The notes under the pieces were generated by a model. The model was not told where the DNA came from and did no database searches. It saw only the letters and a program-made list of their open reading frames with translations. Shown here in pieces: positions 59,932 to 64,000 of a stretch of DNA of 64,000 nucleotides. The DNA lies in the NCBI GenBank assembly GCA_035582835.1, contig JAYKAV010003110.1, positions 1,631,794 to 1,695,793 on the forward strand. Direction: 5' to 3'. Made by a program: the position numbers and the translations under genes. The DNA comes from Phoebastria nigripes. Taxonomy: Eukaryota; Chordata; Aves; Procellariiformes; Diomedeidae. How positions within the stretch are numbered: position 1 is the stretch's first letter; every line of letters starts with the position of its first letter.

Positions 59932-62900
59932 GCTATATCCATTACCAAATAATTCCACATGTGACTATTGTTATTCTGGAACAAGTAGAGCACATGGAAT
60001 TATTTTACTAGAGTGTTGCCACTTTAAATTCACACCTAACTTTATATTGGAGTAACCAATGTTTAGACAAATTATATACTTGGAACCATGCAAAAGCAAA
60101 AATTTTACTCAGTTTTACCTGTATTATCATGCAATTGGGAGAGTTTTTTCTCTAGAGTATGTTTAGCCACTTGCTTGCTTGCTTTTTTGTTCTTTTTATT
60201 TTTCCCCCAAAGTTGTCACTTTGTTCTCTCAGGGTTTGGCTGAAGTCAGAGAAAAAAATTCATTGGATTTCTTCATAAAGAACTTCCTTGGACTTGAATG
60301 GCATGCTAGATTCTCAACTCTAATTTTTGTAAAAAACACATGGTTGAAAAGATAAATGTGAAAAATGCACTTATTTGTGTAAATGATAGATTGCTAGTGA
60401 GTTGTTCAGTCAAATGACATAATATCAATAACCTCCACCTTTTTCTCAGTTGACTGGAGCATGTAAAAAAGGAGAAATATAACATATATGTAAGCATCGA
60501 CTCATTTTAATGCAGTGAGTAGATTTTTGGGGGATAGTATCATCCCTTTTCTTTCCAAATGCTGTTTTGAAAATCCTTCATTTCCATAATGCAAACAAAC
60601 CATAGATCACTTTTTTAAAGCTTACGGCACTCAGCAAAACTACCTTATTTATCCGATTATGCATTTTATAACTTACCAATATAGCTTTTTTTCACCTTTT
60701 GCCCTTTCTCCACCACCTTGCTGAGCGAATTTACTCTTTTGATCATACATATTTATTTAGACTTTAAACTATGTGAGCAAAGACAATGTGCTGGTTTTAT
60801 CAATCCACTCCAGCTGTGGGTAACAGTAACATTTGGTCTATTGTCTTTTACTGGCTGTAAAGCGCTATGCTCAGTTTTTAATAACTTACTCACTTATAAA
60901 TAACATACTTCAGTCAAAAAAAAAAAAGGAAGAGATACGCAGATGATTTTTCACAACACATTTCATTTTTCTTTCATTCTAGCTCAGTTGTATTTCAGCA
61001 TGCTTTTAAAGCAGTTCTGTAATCATGAGGATAGGAGGTTCCTTATTCTGCAGCTGCTGGACACATTCAACACTTGTTGCTTTCACATGAGTCACAAATA
61101 AAGAATCAATCCCTGTGGTCAGTAAATTTTTGGTATAGTCACATTTTTTGGTAGTTTCTTAATAGTCTTAACCCAGGCATTCCACAGTTGCAAATGCAGG
61201 CATAATCTTTGGGTCTGTTGCTATTATAGAGGGCAGTAAGTCATGGCCGGAGTCTACTTCGCCTATTGCTAAGGTTAAATAACACCCAATACATCAGGGC
61301 CCATCCCTCAGCAAAGCCCTCAGGGAGCACTGAGGTGTTTCTTTTATCATCAGAGTTATTCTACAGAAAGGCATTCCATCTTCTTCATTTTTTTTCACAG
61401 TTTAATAGGATTTAGACACACAGTTCTCACTGCTTTTAACAGATATTGCATGTTTAATTTCCATGCAGCTCCAGAAATGAAAAGATATGTTCCTTTAAAG
61501 TTTACTTTAATCGTATCCTATTTTTTCCATCTCAGAAAAGGCTATTAAAGGTATTTAAGATGATAAACTTATACTAGTGGGGAGGAACTCTGACCTCATC
61601 TACTTTGCAGTGATGGCCATGTATGATTGGCCTCTAACCTGATTACAAAACGAAAAAATGATATTGTGAAACCACTATTCATTTCCTAATACTGTCTCTG
61701 AAACCAGCTTAATTTCTGAGAGGATTGGTACCGCATTTTCTTTCTTACAGTTGTAGTGCACAGGATACAGAGTGTTGACACTACTGTAATTTTCTGACAC
61801 TAAAATATGCTGAATTTCTCATTGCTAACCAATATTTAGAACGAATGATGGCTGCTGAATGATTTTGAATGAATGATGGGTGAATTTGCTATCTTTTGCT
61901 ACATATGCACGTTGTCACTACTGGAGTGATGTATGGCATTTTACAATAGATTTAAATATCCTGCATCAGACTGCTTGAAACCTGGATCTGAATCAATAAG
62001 ATATTCTTTATGCAGTCAAATTTAAGATTGAGAACTATCGAACTGCATAATACTAACCTACCATTTACTAAGTTTGCATTCATCTATTTGAATTACTTAC
62101 ATTGAACACCTCTCTGTCCAGTTGATGAGTAGAACCAATAATTTCAAGGATGTTACTTTATGATTTTGTTATATGACTACACAGTCCCAACTTTTTTTTC
62201 AGTAATACTGAGATTGGACAAACCTGCTTGCATATTGAAAGAGATCCCATGCAGTGCAGTTTCTGTTGAGGAGCACATGAAGAGAAGTTGGCGCAGTAGC
62301 TGATCTGGGTTATTTAGTCAAAGATGACAGTGATGAGGCCAATCTGAAACATATAATTCTGCTCAAATACAGACCATGTTGGATTTTCATAGAGTCATTC
62401 ATTCGACAAATGACTCACGACTGTGACTAGTATTCTGACTTATCCATTTAATATGAGACTCCTTTGGCCCCTACCTTATTTTCTTCTGTCCTGCTACTCA
62501 TCTTTCATAGAGGGCTTTAGGAAGAATAAGGCAAAGAGATTAACTATCCAGGCACTATTCTGATGGCAGATGCCAAATAAGAGCAGAGTTGAAGAAGCCA
62601 GTAGCTGGTTCAATGGGGACTCTGGATGTCTCCCCACTTGACAACACACGGGCGAGTTGTGGTGTGTGCAGGTGGAACAGCCCCACCACAATGCTCCTGT
62701 ACTTGCTTAGACCCTGGCCACCACTTTAGTCCACGTACACGAGGGCTGGATTAAAGCGGTAGCTTGCCCTGGGTACAAAATAAGCTGCAGTTTTGATTTC
62801 ATGCTTTTGCAGGACACTGCTTTTCCATAACTGCTTGTATTAACAGGGTGCTGGCAGAGTGACCCAAGCCTGGTGTGCTGAGTCCTAAAGTTGGAGGGGA

Positions 62901-64000
62901 GCCCACCATACTACGTCATGGCCACAGAATATATTCCTTAGGGAATATACTATACCTATACTCAAGGGAGATCCTCCGAAAGGAGCGCTCCTGAGGCACG
63001 GCCTACATGATCACTCTCCCTCCTCCCACAGATCCAGGGACAGGTGGACACCTCTGTCCCATCATGCCCATGCTGGGGCCTCACACCCAAGAGAAAGTGA
63101 GATACTGAGGGAATTTCTACATTTCTTAAAAGTCAGGCACTCATAAATGTGTTTGGTTTATATAAGGCATGCACGTAGAGCAGAACTAAAGGAAAAACAA
63201 CTTAAAAGGTGGTAAATCCAGTGTGTGCTTTGGTCTTGCTGGCTTTGGAAGACTTAGGACAGATGGAAAGTTAGTAGGATTGTTACCGTACAGTTGCTAA
63301 GCTAGGAATTAGCAAGGAAGAAAATGTAAACCTTTTTGTTACTGGTACCAATTTAGCACAACAATTGATAGAATGAAATTGTTAAAGATTCAGTAACTTG
63401 TGAATTAAGAACTGAAAATTATTTCAGTTGTAATTTCCAGTCATCCAAGAAGTTCCTAAACAAAAAGCAAAGGCAAGACTTTAGAATCCTAAGACCACCT
63501 TCACACATGGAAGTTATAGTACCTGAGACCTCATTCAGTACAACCCCACAGTGTGGACAGAGATATAATGTTGTAAAAATGCATATATCCACATTATTTA
63601 TTGTTCTATAGGAACACTTTCTAGTGATGCAATTTATTGTTATGCATCTCTAAATGTACCCATGTTTAAGGCTGAATTGGTATAAATATCTCAGGCTAAA
63701 ATACTTTTTAAGTTTGCACCCTAGTTATCACAATTACAGAATGTCATAAAAAATTGTATGTAAATCTAGCTTTACAGAGACAGTAACACTTAAAACAGCA
63801 TACTGACCATCCTGTTGTCCCCAGAAATCAGAAAGTTACTTTTAACCGCAAGCCTTCTTTAGGGCAAAACAAAAGGTCACCTACAGCTCTGCCTAGTCCC
63901 TAATGGATGCCACGGGTTAGACCCCTCCTTTAAAAAAAGCTTTCAGTTACACTCAGTACCACTGACTCATCTGAGGTCCAGTGACAGAACTGCAGCTAAT

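Larger units (their letters stand above)
57721..64000. other. Upstream intergenic DNA, no gene recognised
   Basis: AT-rich sequence with only short open frames and no convincing spliced coding segments on either strand. It holds the poly(T) at 57949-57978, the 22-bp duplication at 59888-59931, a pyrimidine-rich stretch at about 59015-59100 and small inverted repeats near 62392 and 62932. In human, SRP54 lies further upstream of BAZ1A; I see no trace of it here. Confidence 0.75.

Noticed and set aside
1..64000. CRISPR arrays, operons, prophage, tRNA or rRNA genes
   Set aside because: This is eukaryotic intron-rich DNA. I found no regularly spaced repeats and no recognisable structural RNA gene on either strand.

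Overview
The window is vertebrate genomic DNA, most likely from a bird outside the Galliformes. Three things point there. The only recognisable gene gives a protein close to vertebrate BAZ1A (ACF1). Two CR1 LINE 3' tails of avian type lie in its introns. One intron holds a solo LTR of a kind I remember as widespread in songbirds and other non-galliform birds. About forty isolated single N bases are scattered through the window; I found none inside a called exon.

One gene, BAZ1A on the minus strand, covers nearly everything. I traced 20 coding exons by hand between 5584 and 56368, using reading-frame continuity, splice sites and remembered similarity to human ACF1. They add up to 3316 coding bases, about 1105 residues, with no frameshift or stop. 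From right to left they carry the start codon (56366-56368), the WAC DNA-binding domain, a predicted SUMO-interacting motif, an AT-hook, a long Lys/Glu helix, the DDT domain, WHIM/WSD motifs, and the segment just before the PHD finger. The PHD finger, acidic region and bromodomain are not in the window and should lie beyond position 1. ACF1 is the large non-catalytic partner of the ISWI ATPase SNF2H (SMARCA5) in the ACF and CHRAC nucleosome-spacing complexes.

Layout: 1-5583 is intron after the last visible exon. 5584-30494 holds 17 closely spaced exons. 30495-56255 has only two exons in three large introns (6.3, 11.7 and 7.4 kb). The start-codon exon sits in a CpG island at about 55.26-57.72 kb, which also holds the presumed promoter and an unlocated 5' noncoding exon. 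57.72-64 kb is AT-rich upstream DNA in which I see no gene.

Points of interest: a GC-AG intron that the reading frame requires; a 557-bp solo LTR with perfect 5-bp target duplications, lying in the sense direction in an intron and keeping CCAAT, CRE-like, TATA and ATTAAA signals; a T-run of nearly 40 nt used as the polypyrimidine tract of one exon; a strong G-quadruplex candidate; several short tandem duplications; and an unexplained coding-like patch near 1.9-2.2 kb. I found no operon, CRISPR array or other novel multi-gene system. This is an ordinary eukaryotic gene locus.
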